Part shown: in pieces, positions 31,341-41,087 of the stretch
Layout: each line of letters starts with the position of its first letter
How positions within the stretch are numbered: position 1 is the stretch's first letter
NCBI RefSeq assembly: GCF_000185305.1
Contig: NZ_GL622200.1
Location: forward strand, 823,252-887,251
Length of the DNA: 64,000 nucleotides
Reading direction: 5' to 3'
Origin: Aggregatibacter segnis ATCC 33393
GTDB taxonomy: Bacteria > Pseudomonadota > Gammaproteobacteria > Enterobacterales > Pasteurellaceae
Notes under the pieces: model-generated
Database searches by the model: none
What the model saw: only the letters and a program-made list of their open reading frames with translations
Told to the model about the DNA's origin: nothing
Position numbers and translations under genes: made by a program

Positions 31341-31982
31341 TTACTGTAAGTTATTGGTAATGAGTAAAACGCCCATGACGATAATTAATAATCCGCCGAC
31401 AATTTTGAATTTACCTAAATGCTTATTCAGTGCTTTGGTACGTTTAAGCAGTTCTTGGGAAAACAAGGAGAACAGCACGAATGGCGTCGCCAAGCCGAAT
31501 ACATAAACCATCATCATCGCCGCACCGTATAATGCAGATCCTTCGTCGCCGGAAAGCGCCAACACGGAAGCTAAAATCGGACCGATACAAGGTGTCCAGC
31601 CAAGACTAAATGTCAATCCGAGGAAAAATGCTTCAAAGGAGGCACTTTTGCCTTCGGTTTTCACTTCTACCACTTTGGTTCTTTCTAAGAAATTCAACTT
31701 GATAATACCTAATTGGTGAATCCCTAAAATAATGACGATAATACCGGCAATGATTCTGACGTTATCATTAAAGAACAAATTGCCGAGAAAACCGAAACTA
31801 AATCCAAGGCTCACAAAGGTTAAGGACAAGCCTGCAATAAACAAGAAAGTATTCAGAATCTTTCTGCCGCCTTTCGCCAAAATACCAAAATAAATAGGAA
31901 TAATGGGGAAGATACAAGGCGACAAAAAGGAGGCAAGACCGGCAAGGAAAACCGTGCCGATTAATAACTGCTGATCAAACAT
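31341..31982 (-). CDS. ccdA: CcdA-like thiol-electron transporter (DsbD membrane domain)
   Basis: Six-helix inner-membrane protein that carries electrons from cytosolic thioredoxin to periplasmic partners. The 213-residue product has the two cysteine sites LSPCIFPIIP (residues about 22) and GWTPCIGPILA (about 130) in pseudosymmetric repeats. It starts 3 nt after the msrAB stop and precedes the thioredoxin gene by 15 nt, so all three are one operon. Confidence 0.92.
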   Translation of the reverse strand: MFDQQLLIGTVFLAGLASFLSPCIFPIIPIYFGILAKGGRKILNTFLFIAGLSLTFVSLGFSFGFLGNLFFNDNVRIIAGIIVIILGIHQLGIIKLNFLERTKVVEVKTEGKSASFEAFFLGLTFSLGWTPCIGPILASVLALSGDEGSALYGAAMMMVYVFGLATPFVLFSLFSQELLKRTKALNKHLGKFKIVGGLLIIVMGVLLITNNLQ

Positions 31983-31985
31983 CTT

Positions 31986-33056
31986 TTACTCCTTCACCGC
32001 ATTAATCAGGTAGCCATAGTTTTCTTTTGCCATGTTTTCCAATGGAATGAATTTGATGGAGGCACTGTTAATGCAATAGCGTAAACCGCCTTTATCTTTC
32101 GGGCCATCGTCAAACACATGACCTAAATGGGCTTTTCCGCTACGGCTGATGACTTCCGTTCTGAGCATATTAAAGCTGTGATCGTCTTGATAAGTTACCA
32201 CCTCTTTGGCAATTGGTTTGGTAAAACTCGGCCAACCGCAACCGGACTCAAATTTATCTTTCGAGGAGAACAGTGGTTCGCCGGTGGTGACATCCACATA
32301 AATACCCGGTTTGAAGTTATCCCAATATTCATTGCTGAAAGAATGTTCGGTATTTTTGTTTTGTGTCACGCTATATTGCAGCAGGGTTAATTTTGCTTTG
32401 AGTTCCGCATCGCTTGGTTTTGGGTAATCTTTTTCGTCGATAATGATGTTATTGGCTTGTTCCAAATCGATGTGGCAATAGCCGTTTGGGTTTTTCTTTA
32501 AATAATCCTGATGATAGTCTTCCGCTAATACGTAATTGCGTAACGGTTCCACTTCAATTTGAATTTTGTTTTTGTATTTTTCTTGCAGTGTGGCAAGTTC
32601 TTTTTCAATCACAGCTTTATCCGCGACGTCTTGATAATAAATACCGGTGCGATATTGTCTGCCGCGGTCATTACCTTGTTTGTTGACACTGGTCGGATCA
32701 ATAACCTGAAAATAATATTTCAGTAATTTATCTAACGAAATTTTATTGCGATCATAGGTCACTTTTACCGTTTCTGCGTGATCCGTAATACCGATCATTT
32801 GATAACTGGTTTTGTCACCTTTGCCGTTAGCATAGCCGGACACGGCATCTTCCACGCCATAAATGCGCTCCATATAAGCTTCAATGCCCCAAAAACAGCC
32901 ACCGGCTAAATAAATTTCGTGGATATCTTTTGTTGCTTCGGACATGTTGCTTTTCTCCATGGTTGGTTGAACGTGATTTTCTGCCATAACACTTGTCGGG
33001 ATTGCTGCACAGGATAAAAGTGCGGTCAATATCAGGACTAATTTTGATTTTTTCAT
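31986..33056 (-). CDS. msrAB: Periplasmic methionine sulfoxide reductase MsrA/MsrB fusion
   Basis: Repairs both Met-S- and Met-R-sulfoxide. The 356-residue product has a signal peptide (ends SVMA), an MsrA domain with [15 protein letters not shown] (catalytic Cys near residue 54) and an MsrB domain with [13 protein letters not shown] and [13 protein letters not shown] (catalytic Cys). MsrB lacks the two CxxC zinc pairs. Expressed with ccdA and tlpA, which would regenerate it. An uptake signal lies in the signal-peptide region. Confidence 0.96.
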   Translation of the reverse strand: MKKSKLVLILTALLSCAAIPTSVMAENHVQPTMEKSNMSEATKDIHEIYLAGGCFWGIEAYMERIYGVEDAVSGYANGKGDKTSYQMIGITDHAETVKVTYDRNKISLDKLLKYYFQVIDPTSVNKQGNDRGRQYRTGIYYQDVADKAVIEKELATLQEKYKNKIQIEVEPLRNYVLAEDYHQDYLKKNPNGYCHIDLEQANNIIIDEKDYPKPSDAELKAKLTLLQYSVTQNKNTEHSFSNEYWDNFKPGIYVDVTTGEPLFSSKDKFESGCGWPSFTKPIAKEVVTYQDDHSFNMLRTEVISRSGKAHLGHVFDDGPKDKGGLRYCINSASIKFIPLENMAKENYGYLINAVKE

Positions 33057-33267
33057 AAGGTCTCCTTAGTAACTTGAAAAGAGTGTAATGCCGATTCCTT
33101 TGTATTTATTAGACGAAGTGGCTAGAGGTTTCTTACACATTTTTTATGAATTTTAGGCACAATTAAATCATGAATAGAAGAAGAGGGGATAATAAAAAGA
33201 AATTTTATCGAAAAAATAATTGGGCTATACTGAGCACCTTTTGATTTTTGAGGAAAGAGGATTAGCG

Positions 33268-33960
33268 ATGAAAAAAATAGAAACCTTGTTTGCCAACAAT
33301 TATGCGTGGGCAACGCAAATGAAAGAGGAAAACTCCACTTACTTTCAAGAATTGGCCGAGCATCAACAGCCGCATTATTTATGGATTGGTTGCTCAGATA
33401 GTCGTGTACCGGCAGAGAAATTGACGAACTTGGAGCCGGGAGAGTTATTTGTTCATCGTAACGTGGCGAACCAAGTGATTCATACGGACTTTAACTGCCT
33501 CTCTGTGGTGCAATATGCTGTGGATGTGCTGAATATTGAACACATCATTATTTGTGGCCATACAAATTGTGGCGGTATTCATGCTGCAATGAATGATAAA
33601 GATTTGGGCTTAATTAATAACTGGTTATTGCATATCCGAGATATTTGGTTCAAACATGGTCATTTGCTTGGCAATCTTTCACCGGAACGCCGTGCCGATA
33701 TGTTGACTAAGTTAAATGTGGCGGAGCAGGTATATAATTTGGGACGCACTTCCATTGTGAAAAATGCGTGGAAAAACGGCAAGAAATTATCTCTGCATGG
33801 TTGGGTTTATGACGTGAATGATGGTTTCTTGGTTGATCAAGGCGTAATTGCCACCAGTCGTGAAACTCTCGAAATTTCTTATCGCAACGCGATTGCTCGT
33901 TTATTGAAATTAAACGAAGAAGAAATGTTGAAAAAAGATCATGAGCGAGAGGCAGAATAA
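33268..33960 (+). CDS. can: Beta-class carbonic anhydrase
   Basis: Interconverts CO2 and bicarbonate; needed for growth in air. The 230-residue product has zinc ligands in IGCSDSRVP (Cys, Asp-Arg dyad) and [10 protein letters not shown] (His, Cys), and is close to the allosteric H. influenzae enzyme in sequence and length. I start at ATG 33268 (MKKIETLF) with AGAGGA upstream; the frame stays open further up. Divergent from msrAB. Confidence 0.97.
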   Translation: MKKIETLFANNYAWATQMKEENSTYFQELAEHQQPHYLWIGCSDSRVPAEKLTNLEPGELFVHRNVANQVIHTDFNCLSVVQYAVDVLNIEHIIICGHTNCGGIHAAMNDKDLGLINNWLLHIRDIWFKHGHLLGNLSPERRADMLTKLNVAEQVYNLGRTSIVKNAWKNGKKLSLHGWVYDVNDGFLVDQGVIATSRETLEISYRNAIARLLKLNEEEMLKKDHEREAE

Positions 33961-33964
33961 TATA

Positions 33965-33996
33965 AAAAGGGTTGAACGTAAATGTTCAACCCTTTT
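33965..33996 (+). terminator. Terminator after can
   Basis: A perfect 13-bp stem AAAAGGGTTGAAC / GTTCAACCCTTTT with a 6-nt loop. Confidence 0.9.
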
Positions 33997-34018
33997 AGTT
34001 TGAATCATGTTTGGTTGA

Positions 34019-34048
34019 AAAAGTGCGGTCATTTTTGACCGCACTTTT
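34019..34048. terminator. USS-pair terminator before dolP 3' end
   Basis: A 12-bp stem AAAAGTGCGGTC / GACCGCACTTTT with a 6-nt loop, between the convergent genes can and dolP. Confidence 0.8.
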
Positions 34049-34054
34049 CAGGTA

Positions 34055-34642
34055 TTAATTCAAATAATTAAAGACTTTCACTACTTTAGTCACACCGGAA
34101 ACATTGCGGGCAATTTCTGCCGCGGCATTGCCTTGGTCATGAGTGACGTTACCCAATAAGAAGACTTCATTGTTTTCGGTGATAACTTTCACATCACTGG
34201 TTTTCACTTTAGAATCTACAAGCATTTTGGATTTGATTTGGCTCGTAATCCAAGCATCTTTACTGATTTGAGAAAAACTTACTTTTGGTCCGACGCGCAC
34301 TTCGTTGTAAACATCATTTACATTTTGTACGCCTTTGGCTAATGATGTCGCGATTTCTCGTAAATTATCGTTAGGTACTTGACCGGTTAATAAAATTCGA
34401 CCGCTATAGGAGGTGATACTAATGCGCGCTTCGGATTTAATTTGCTGATCTTTATAGATAGCTGATTTTACCCTTTCTTCTAAGGTTTCATCATCAATTT
34501 GGGTGCCTACTGTTCTTGGGTCTGTTGCGACTTTGGTGGCACCGGCAACGGCTACTCCACCAATAGCGGCGGCAACACATCCTTGTAATAACATGGCGCC
34601 AGCAAAAATGAATGCCAGTTTTTTTAGTGAACTTGGTAACAT
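34055..34642 (-). CDS. dolP: BON-domain outer-membrane lipoprotein (DolP/YraP)
   Basis: Binds anionic phospholipids and supports outer-membrane integrity and the Bam machine in E. coli. The 195-residue product has a lipobox LLQGC (Cys near residue 21) and two BON domains (about 50-115 and 125-190). ATG 34642 is chosen because GGAG lies 6 nt upstream; the ATG at 34648 abuts that site. Downstream of diaA as in E. coli yraP. Confidence 0.92.
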   Translation of the reverse strand: MLPSSLKKLAFIFAGAMLLQGCVAAAIGGVAVAGATKVATDPRTVGTQIDDETLEERVKSAIYKDQQIKSEARISITSYSGRILLTGQVPNDNLREIATSLAKGVQNVNDVYNEVRVGPKVSFSQISKDAWITSQIKSKMLVDSKVKTSDVKVITENNEVFLLGNVTHDQGNAAAEIARNVSGVTKVVKVFNYLN

Positions 34643-34707
34643 AGTCATCTCCTTTTTATGTTTAATTATTAGCGTTAGTGTGACTTGAACGCTTACTTTC
34701 TGTCAAG

Positions 34708-35292
34708 TTACGAATGTGAGAATAGTTTGAAATCAATTAGTTCGCAAATGCTGTTAATAATGAATAAATGATTTTCCAAAATTCGACTTTCTTTTGAACT
34801 TGGTACGGAAATATGTAAATCCTTTTCCGTTAAAATCCCTTGAATATGATCGTTACTGTTTCCCGTTAAGACAATCACATTGATCTCTTTGTTCACGGCA
34901 TGTGTGATAATGTTGAGAATATTGCTCTCATTGCCTAATAGCGCAAAGACCACCAAAATATCGCCTTGCTGTGCAATGGCATTGAATTGGTGTTGATAAA
35001 GCTTTTCTAGGGTATTGTCGGAAACGAAAGTAGAACCGACCGCACTATCTAAACTTAATAGGACGGAGGGAAAGCTTGGGCGTTTTAACTCATAGCGATT
35101 GAGTAAATTTGCTACCAAGCATTGTGCGTTAATGTAAGAACGACCTTCGCCGCAAGCAATAACTTTATTTCCGCGTAAGAGACTGTTGATTAATAGCTGT
35201 GTGGCCTCAGCGATTTGTGGGCTAAGCAAGCTTTTTGAGTAAATATGCGTTTTGATATTTTCTTCATATAACGCATTGAGTTTATTTAACAT
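34708..35292 (-). CDS. diaA: DnaA initiator-associating protein DiaA (SIS domain)
   Basis: Binds DnaA and promotes timely initiation at oriC. The product (194 residues from MLNKLNALYEE) has the SIS fold with IACGEGRSYINAQCLVANLLNRYE and NESNILNIITHA. It is related to phosphoheptose isomerase GmhA, but the yraN-diaA-dolP order supports DiaA. ATGs at 35298 and 35301 are possible alternatives that touch the yraN stop, implying coupling. Confidence 0.9.
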   Translation of the reverse strand: MLNKLNALYEENIKTHIYSKSLLSPQIAEATQLLINSLLRGNKVIACGEGRSYINAQCLVANLLNRYELKRPSFPSVLLSLDSAVGSTFVSDNTLEKLYQHQFNAIAQQGDILVVFALLGNESNILNIITHAVNKEINVIVLTGNSNDHIQGILTEKDLHISVPSSKESRILENHLFIINSICELIDFKLFSHS

Positions 35293-35297
35293 AGTCA

Positions 35298-35657
35298 TCA
35301 ATCAAGAAAGTTAGGAATCCATTGAATGTCATGCTCGGAATGACCAAAAGCAACCAAATCGAAACGACAATCCGTATCTTCTAAGCTTTGCTTTCGTTGT
35401 GCTAACCAAAGCGTTGCCGCATCCATCCAACGTTGCTGTTTTTTCCAATCAACACTTTCTACGGCGGAACCGAAATGATCATTTTTACGTTGGCGTACTT
35501 CTACAAACACAATGGTGTCTTGATCTAACATGACGAGATCTAATTCACCGCATTTGAAATTCTGATTGGCTGCAAGAAAAGTTAAGCCTTGAGATTCTAA
35601 AAAGAGGCGAGCTTTGTGTTCAAATCTCGCCCCTTGTTGACGTTTTAGAGAGAACAT
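35298..35657 (-). CDS. yraN: UPF0102 protein YraN
   Basis: A 119-residue nuclease-fold protein ([46 protein letters not shown] with the ExD/ExR site). Function unconfirmed. It lies between lpoA and diaA, the conserved gammaproteobacterial order. Confidence 0.94.
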   Translation of the reverse strand: MFSLKRQQGARFEHKARLFLESQGLTFLAANQNFKCGELDLVMLDQDTIVFVEVRQRKNDHFGSAVESVDWKKQQRWMDAATLWLAQRKQSLEDTDCRFDLVAFGHSEHDIQWIPNFLD

Positions 35658-35666
35658 ACGTTCAAC

Positions 35667-37385
35667 TTAGTTTAATACTTGGATGCCACCATTTTGGTAT
35701 TGGAACCAAGTCATATCGCGTTCGATATTACAGTTTGGACCGGCGCTTAATTTACCGGTTAAACCGTCAATTTGATAGCCGGGGACTTGGCGTAATTCAT
35801 TGAAATGATTGATAAGCAACCAAGCATCTGCGCCCATTGCGTATAAACGCATGAGAGAGTAATCGCCATTCGTATTGTTGGCAATTTTTTGATATTGGGC
35901 GGAATCCGTATCTTTAAAGAACGGAATATCGCTGAATTGTAATCCGTTCATCAATAAACGATATTCAGTGCTGTTATTGGAAGAGTTGCTACGTGAGCTG
36001 GCATACAATTTGATGTTGCTACCGCTGTTATCAATAACTGTTTTTAAATCAGCCAACTCATCACTTTTAGCCACAACATATAATCCTTGTAGATTTTGAC
36101 CTTGTAATGCAACGCCGACATCTGCAGATTGATTGTAGTATTTGATATTTGCATCCGTACCAGCCAATTGTTGCCAACGTACGTTAAATGCAGTTGCGGT
36201 GCGTTGTCCTAAATCATTTTGTGGTACAGCAACCATCGGTTCACGAATACCGTCTGCCCACATTTTATTGGCTGCAGATTCCGCCTCATCTTCCGGAGAT
36301 AGACCGTAATAGCACACTTGACCGATTGCACGGGCATTTTGTGTTGCATTTAAGGTTAACACGCTTAGATCTTGAAGTGCGGATGGATTGTTGAGAAGAG
36401 TATCAACGTTTTGTTTCAATAACGGACCGATAATCGCACGGGCACCGGCTTGTTTTGCTTGAGCAATGATGTCATTCACCGGTGTTGCCACAGTGTCATA
36501 AAATTCTACTTGAACGGAGGTGTCACCGCCTCTTGCCGCATCAAAACCGGATTTGATCGTGTTGCCTAGAATTTGACCATTACCGCTTAAAGGTAAAAGT
36601 AAGGCCACTTTGGTTAAAGAAGTTTGTTGGAAATTAAACAAACCTTGTAACTCTGTCGGGAATAGATAAGCTGCAGTGTGATTTGAATAAGAGGCTTTCC
36701 AGTTTTGTAATGCTTGGCTTAATTGTGTCGGTTGATTGATATTGTCGTTATACGCACGGGTTAATGCCAACCAGCCGGCTAAAGCAAGGTTGCCTTCATC
36801 TTGTGTGTTATTGATGATGCCACGATTTGCACTGCGTAATAACGCCCAAGTGCGGTCGTTATTTTCTTGTTTTCTTTGTACATCGCTAAGCACTTGATCC
36901 ATTTGAATACGAGCTTTTACTGCTTCAATAATGTCTGCTTTATTTTCTGCAATGCGTGCTTTTACAGCATAATAACGACCGGTTTGAGATGGGCTTAGTT
37001 GCGCTAAATTCACGCTTTTTAATACGTTTGCTGCACTGGTATTATCGTTTTTTACTGCCGCGATATGTGCCTCAATAAGAGATTTATCGACAAGTTGATC
37101 CGGGGTGAGATCTTTTAATTCATTTAATAAGGCTTGTGCTTGAGGGATTTTATTTTCAGTTATCAAGACACGCGCTGCCAACAATTTATAGGTTTGTTGT
37201 TCTTCTACTTTTTGTGTTTGCTCGATTTTGTTCATATAAAAATCGGAACTGGCATTCGCATCCTCTTTTAGCATGTTAGCGGTATTGCCACCAAAAAAAC
37301 TGGTAGTACAACCCGCTAATAACAGCGTAAAGAAAAAAGGCATTAATCCTTTTTTAAAATTAATGCGTTGTAATAGAATAGGCAT
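35667..37385 (-). CDS. lpoA: Penicillin-binding protein activator LpoA
   Basis: Outer-membrane lipoprotein that reaches through the periplasm to activate PBP1a. The 572-residue product (from MPILLQRINFKK) has lipobox LLLAGC (Cys near residue 26), N-terminal TPR-like helices and a C-terminal periplasmic-binding-protein-like domain starting near TKVALLLPLSGNGQILG. I choose ATG 37385 with GGAG upstream; the longer frame would run past a normal signal peptide. Divergent from rsmI. An uptake signal is inside. Confidence 0.95.
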   Translation of the reverse strand: MPILLQRINFKKGLMPFFFTLLLAGCTTSFFGGNTANMLKEDANASSDFYMNKIEQTQKVEEQQTYKLLAARVLITENKIPQAQALLNELKDLTPDQLVDKSLIEAHIAAVKNDNTSAANVLKSVNLAQLSPSQTGRYYAVKARIAENKADIIEAVKARIQMDQVLSDVQRKQENNDRTWALLRSANRGIINNTQDEGNLALAGWLALTRAYNDNINQPTQLSQALQNWKASYSNHTAAYLFPTELQGLFNFQQTSLTKVALLLPLSGNGQILGNTIKSGFDAARGGDTSVQVEFYDTVATPVNDIIAQAKQAGARAIIGPLLKQNVDTLLNNPSALQDLSVLTLNATQNARAIGQVCYYGLSPEDEAESAANKMWADGIREPMVAVPQNDLGQRTATAFNVRWQQLAGTDANIKYYNQSADVGVALQGQNLQGLYVVAKSDELADLKTVIDNSGSNIKLYASSRSNSSNNSTEYRLLMNGLQFSDIPFFKDTDSAQYQKIANNTNGDYSLMRLYAMGADAWLLINHFNELRQVPGYQIDGLTGKLSAGPNCNIERDMTWFQYQNGGIQVLN

Positions 37386-37461
37386 AATTACTCCATTTGT
37401 TGAAACAATTGGGGCGATCTTACTTATGTCACTCACTAAAAGCAAATAAAAGAAACACGAA

Positions 37462-38310
37462 ATGAGCAATTCAAACGGAATTTTATACATCGTCGCTACG
37501 CCGATTGGTAATTTGCAGGACATCACTCAACGGGCATTAGAAATCTTTGAAAAAGTCGATTTAATTGCCGCGGAAGATACTCGCCACAGTGGACTATTGT
37601 TAAGCCATTACGGCATTAAAAAGCCGTTTTTTGCTTTGCACGATCATAATGAGCAACAAAAAGCGGGCGCGTTGGTGGAGAAGTTATCACAAGGCACGAA
37701 TATTGCGTTAATTTCTGATGCGGGCACGCCACTGATCAGCGATCCCGGATTTCATTTAGTGCGTCAATGCCGCCAAGCGGGAATTCAAGTTGTGCCGTTG
37801 CCGGGCGCCTGTGCGGCAATTACCGCGTTATGTGCTTCGGGGATTGCTTCTGACCGTTTTTGCTTTGAGGGGTTCTTGCCGGCAAAAAGTAAAGCACGCT
37901 TGGACAAACTAAAAAACGTGGAGAATGAAGACCGCACTTTGATTTTCTATGAATCGACTCATCGTATTTTAGACAGCCTTGCGGATATGCAAACCGTGTT
38001 TGGCGGCGAGCGTTATGTGGTGCTGGCGCGTGAAATTACGAAAACCTGGGAAACCATTCATGGTGATAATTTGGCGGAGTTGTTGGTTTGGTTACAAGAA
38101 GATCCGAATCGCACTAAAGGCGAAATGGTGCTGATTGTTGAGGGAAAAACACAAGAAGAAAACAATGATGAAATTTCTCCGCAAGCGGTAAAAGCCCTTG
38201 AATTGATTAGTCAAGAATTGCCATTGAAGAAGGCAGCGGCTATTGTAGCGGAGCTTTATGGCTATAAGAAAAATCAGTTGTATCAATTCGGATTGGAGTT
38301 TTTGAGTTAA
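37462..38310 (+). CDS. rsmI: 16S rRNA 2'-O-ribose C1402 methyltransferase
   Basis: Methylates C1402 in the decoding centre with RsmH. The 282-residue product has the tetrapyrrole-methylase fold with [46 protein letters not shown] and [16 protein letters not shown]. The rsmI/lpoA divergent pair matches E. coli. An uptake signal is inside the gene. Confidence 0.97.
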   Translation: MSNSNGILYIVATPIGNLQDITQRALEIFEKVDLIAAEDTRHSGLLLSHYGIKKPFFALHDHNEQQKAGALVEKLSQGTNIALISDAGTPLISDPGFHLVRQCRQAGIQVVPLPGACAAITALCASGIASDRFCFEGFLPAKSKARLDKLKNVENEDRTLIFYESTHRILDSLADMQTVFGGERYVVLAREITKTWETIHGDNLAELLVWLQEDPNRTKGEMVLIVEGKTQEENNDEISPQAVKALELISQELPLKKAAAIVAELYGYKKNQLYQFGLEFLS

Positions 38311-38381
38311 AAGTGCGGTTGGTTTTTTAAGTATTTTTTATCTTGAAAATCGCGAAATACCATTTCCGTTTTCTTCTATAT

Positions 38382-38409
38382 AAAAAGGCGAGAGGAAAAC
38401 CCCTCGCCC
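38382..38409 (-). terminator. Terminator of the glpFK transcript
   Basis: On the minus strand an 8-bp stem (GGCGAG plus GG, with one bulge) is followed by TTTTTA, about 30 nt after the glpK stop. Confidence 0.75.
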
Positions 38410-38440
38410 ATATATAAAAGATGTAGGAAGGTTAAATTTT

Positions 38441-39940
38441 TTATTCCTCTTCCCACGCCAATGCACGCTGAACCGCTTTCTTCCAGCCTTGGTAAAGTGC
38501 GGTGCGTTTTTCCGGTGTTTCTTTCGGTTCAAATGTCCGTTCGACAATAGCTTTGCCACGCAATTCTTCCAAGTCTTTCCAGAATCCTACCGCAAGTCCG
38601 GCGAGGTAGGCGGCGCCGAGTGCAGTAACTTCACGCACTTTTGGACGCTCAACCTTCACATCAAGAATATCTGCTTGGAATTGCATTAAGAAATTATTGG
38701 CAACGGCACCACCGTCCACGCGTAAAGCCGCTAATTTTTCACCACTGTCAGATTGCATCGCATCTAATACTTCACGGGTTTGGTAGGCGATGGCTTCTAG
38801 AGTAGCGCGGACGATGTGATTTCGGTTAGCACCACGGGATAAACCGACAATCGCACCACGTGCATACGGATCCCAATATGGCGCACCTAAACCGGTAAAG
38901 GCAGGTACCACATAAACGCCATTGGTATCTTTCACTTTGGTCGCGAAATATTCGGAGTCGGCACTGTCGTGAATTAAACGCAATTCGTCACGTAACCATT
39001 GGATTGATGCGCCACCCATAAAAATAGAACCTTCTAAGGCATAGCAAGGTTCGCCTTTGGCATTACATGCGATGGTGGTGAGCAATCCGTTTTTAGATTC
39101 GACCGCTCTGTCACCCGTATTCATCAACATAAAGCAGCCGGTACCGTAAGTGTTTTTCGCCATACCGGGTTCCACACATAAATGGCCATAAAGCGCGGCT
39201 TGTTGGTCTCCAGCGATACCCGCTACCGGAATCCGCACACCGCCTTTACCCCCGATGTTGGTTTGTCCATACACTTCAGAGGAATTGCATACTTTCGGCA
39301 ACATGGCTTTTGGAATATCTAATAACTCAAGCATTTTGTCATCCCATTGCTTGGTGTGGATATTAAACAGCATAGTACGAGATGCGTTGGTATAGTCGGT
39401 GACATGGGCGCGACCTTGGGTCAGTTTCCAAACTAACCAAGTATCCACGGTACCAAACAACAATTCGCCTTTTTTCGCCCGTTCTCTGGCGCCTTCAACA
39501 TGATCCAAAATCCATTTGATTTTTGTACCGGAAAAGTAAGGGTCAACGACAAGTCCGGTGGTTTTACGAATATAGCTTTCGTGTCCATCGGCTTTTAATT
39601 GGGTACAAATATCGGCAGTACGACGACATTGCCAAACAATCGCGTTATAAATCGGTTTGCCCGTTTCTTTTTCCCAGACGATGGTGGTCTCACGTTGGTT
39701 CGTGATCCCGATGGCGGCAATTTTATCGGAGGTAATGCCTGCTTTAGCAACGACTTCGTTTAATGTTGAGCTTTGGCTTGCCCAGATTTCCATCGGATTA
39801 TGTTCAACCCAGCCCGCTTGCGGATAAATTTGGGTAAATTCACGCTGTGCCACTTCGACGATATTGGCATTTTTATCTAATAAAACCGCACGGGAGCTTG
39901 TGGTGCCTTGGTCGAGAGCAATAATGTATTCTTGAGTCAT
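38441..39940 (-). CDS. glpK: Glycerol kinase
   Basis: Phosphorylates glycerol to glycerol-3-phosphate. The 499-residue product starts [20 protein letters not shown] and has [33 protein letters not shown] and [23 protein letters not shown] 39940 gives the family N-terminus; the frame is open further up into glpF but without family similarity. It follows glpF by 34 nt. Confidence 0.97.
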   Translation of the reverse strand: MTQEYIIALDQGTTSSRAVLLDKNANIVEVAQREFTQIYPQAGWVEHNPMEIWASQSSTLNEVVAKAGITSDKIAAIGITNQRETTIVWEKETGKPIYNAIVWQCRRTADICTQLKADGHESYIRKTTGLVVDPYFSGTKIKWILDHVEGARERAKKGELLFGTVDTWLVWKLTQGRAHVTDYTNASRTMLFNIHTKQWDDKMLELLDIPKAMLPKVCNSSEVYGQTNIGGKGGVRIPVAGIAGDQQAALYGHLCVEPGMAKNTYGTGCFMLMNTGDRAVESKNGLLTTIACNAKGEPCYALEGSIFMGGASIQWLRDELRLIHDSADSEYFATKVKDTNGVYVVPAFTGLGAPYWDPYARGAIVGLSRGANRNHIVRATLEAIAYQTREVLDAMQSDSGEKLAALRVDGGAVANNFLMQFQADILDVKVERPKVREVTALGAAYLAGLAVGFWKDLEELRGKAIVERTFEPKETPEKRTALYQGWKKAVQRALAWEEE

Positions 39941-39974
39941 GAGTTTCTCCTTATATAGAAATAAAGCGGGTGAA

Positions 39975-40769
39975 CTAGGATTCGCCGCAGTTACACGGTA
40001 AATTTTTACCGATAAAACGTTGGTATCCCCAAGCGCCAAGCAAGCCACCGACAATTGGTGCAATTAAAGGGACGAGGACATAAGGAATGGCTAAACCACC
40101 AGTGAGCGCAATGTCGCCCCAGCCGGCAAAATAGGCAAATAATTTCGGGCCAAAGTCACGCGCCGGGTTCATGGCAAAGCCGGTTAATGGACCGGTTGCA
40201 CCACCGATGACGGCAATAAGTAAACCAATCAATAGGGGAGCCATAGGACCTTTAGGTACGCCGTTGCCATCATCGGTTAAGGCTAAGATTAAGCCCATTA
40301 AAATGGCGGTAATCACTGTTTCCACTAAAAATGCTTTGTAAAATGTGATGTGTGGATGTGGATAGGTTGAGAATACATTGGCAACACCAACGGTTTCTCC
40401 GCGAACGATATTTTGTGCGGCTTCCGTTGCTGCAAAAAGATCTTGATAAAGCAAATAAATCAACGCAGCGGCAACAAATGCACCGGCCATTTGCGCGATG
40501 ATGTAAGGAATAACTTTTTTGCCGTCAAAGCAAGCAAATTTCCATAAAGCAATGGTTACCGCCGGATTTAAGTGAGCTCCCGATACGCCGGCAGTACAGT
40601 ATACCGCCATAGCGACTCCGATCCCCCAAACAATGGATATTTCCCAAAGTCCGAAGGCTGCACCTGCTAGTTTTGCTGCTGCGACACAACCGCAACCAAA
40701 GAAAATAAGAAGACCTGTACCTAAAAACTCCGCAATACAAGCACCTTTAAGTGTGTGATTTGTAGCCAT
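39975..40769 (-). CDS. glpF: Glycerol uptake facilitator (aquaglyceroporin)
   Basis: Channel for glycerol through the inner membrane. The 264-residue product has two NPA motifs ([14 protein letters not shown] and [13 protein letters not shown]) and six membrane helices. First gene of glpFK; GGAG precedes the start. The shared control region with glpD holds CRP-type, GlpR-type and PurR-type sites. Confidence 0.97.
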   Translation of the reverse strand: MATNHTLKGACIAEFLGTGLLIFFGCGCVAAAKLAGAAFGLWEISIVWGIGVAMAVYCTAGVSGAHLNPAVTIALWKFACFDGKKVIPYIIAQMAGAFVAAALIYLLYQDLFAATEAAQNIVRGETVGVANVFSTYPHPHITFYKAFLVETVITAILMGLILALTDDGNGVPKGPMAPLLIGLLIAVIGGATGPLTGFAMNPARDFGPKLFAYFAGWGDIALTGGLAIPYVLVPLIAPIVGGLLGAWGYQRFIGKNLPCNCGES

Positions 40770-40802
40770 AAGCTCTCCTTAATAAGAAGGAATTGATAAG
40801 AA

Positions 40803-40826
40803 GCATTTCGTTTTAAAACAGAATGC
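40803..40826. promoter_or_regulatory. GlpR-like operator near glpF
   Basis: An imperfect inverted repeat GCATT...AATGC around TTCGTTTTAAAACAG lies 34 nt before the glpF start and resembles GlpR half-sites (TTCG/CGAA). Confidence 0.4.
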
Positions 40827-40878
40827 GGCGTCAAATTAATGAATAAATTTTCGCCAAGCAAACAAAAATAGTTTAATT

Positions 40879-40894
40879 TGTGAGCAGGATCACA
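40879..40894. promoter_or_regulatory. CRP site 1 in the glpF-glpD region
   Basis: TGTGA-GCAGGA-TCACA is a full match to the TGTGA-N6-TCACA core of CRP sites. Catabolite control of glp genes by CRP is established in enterics. Confidence 0.8.
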
Positions 40895-40910
40895 GAATAT
40901 TTAATCGTTT

Positions 40911-40926
40911 AAGCAAACGTTTGCGT
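40911..40926. promoter_or_regulatory. PurR-type operator between glpF and glpD
   Basis: AAGCAAACGTTTGCGT matches every fixed base of the E. coli PurR consensus ANGCAANCGNTTNCNT, better than the site before cvpA-purF in this same window. It contains the 12-bp perfect palindrome GCAAACGTTTGC, so another LacI-family regulator is also possible. It lies between two CRP sites. Confidence 0.6.
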
Positions 40927-40952
40927 AAATTTTAGAATGTTTGAGCGTTAAT

Positions 40953-40968
40953 CGTGATCATGATCACA
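40953..40968. promoter_or_regulatory. CRP site 2 in the glpF-glpD region
   Basis: CGTGA-TCATGA-TCACA matches nine of ten CRP core positions, and its central part TGATCATGATCA is a palindrome. It is on the glpD side. Confidence 0.7.
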
Positions 40969-41023
40969 AATTTAGAAATTTATATTTTCTTTTGTTTCCT
41001 TTATTTTCGTTTGATGTGATAAA

Positions 41024-41043
41024 ATGAGCATAAACGAACATTT
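41024..41043. promoter_or_regulatory. GlpR-like operator near glpD
   Basis: ATGAGCATAAACGAACATTT has a full right half-site (CGAACAT) and a degenerate left half-site of the GlpR consensus WATGTTCGWTAWCGAACATW. It overlaps the end of a -10-like GATAAAAT. Confidence 0.55.
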
Positions 41044-41087
41044 CGTATTAAAAGTAAACAATTCGATATCAATCTTCGAGGTGAAAA

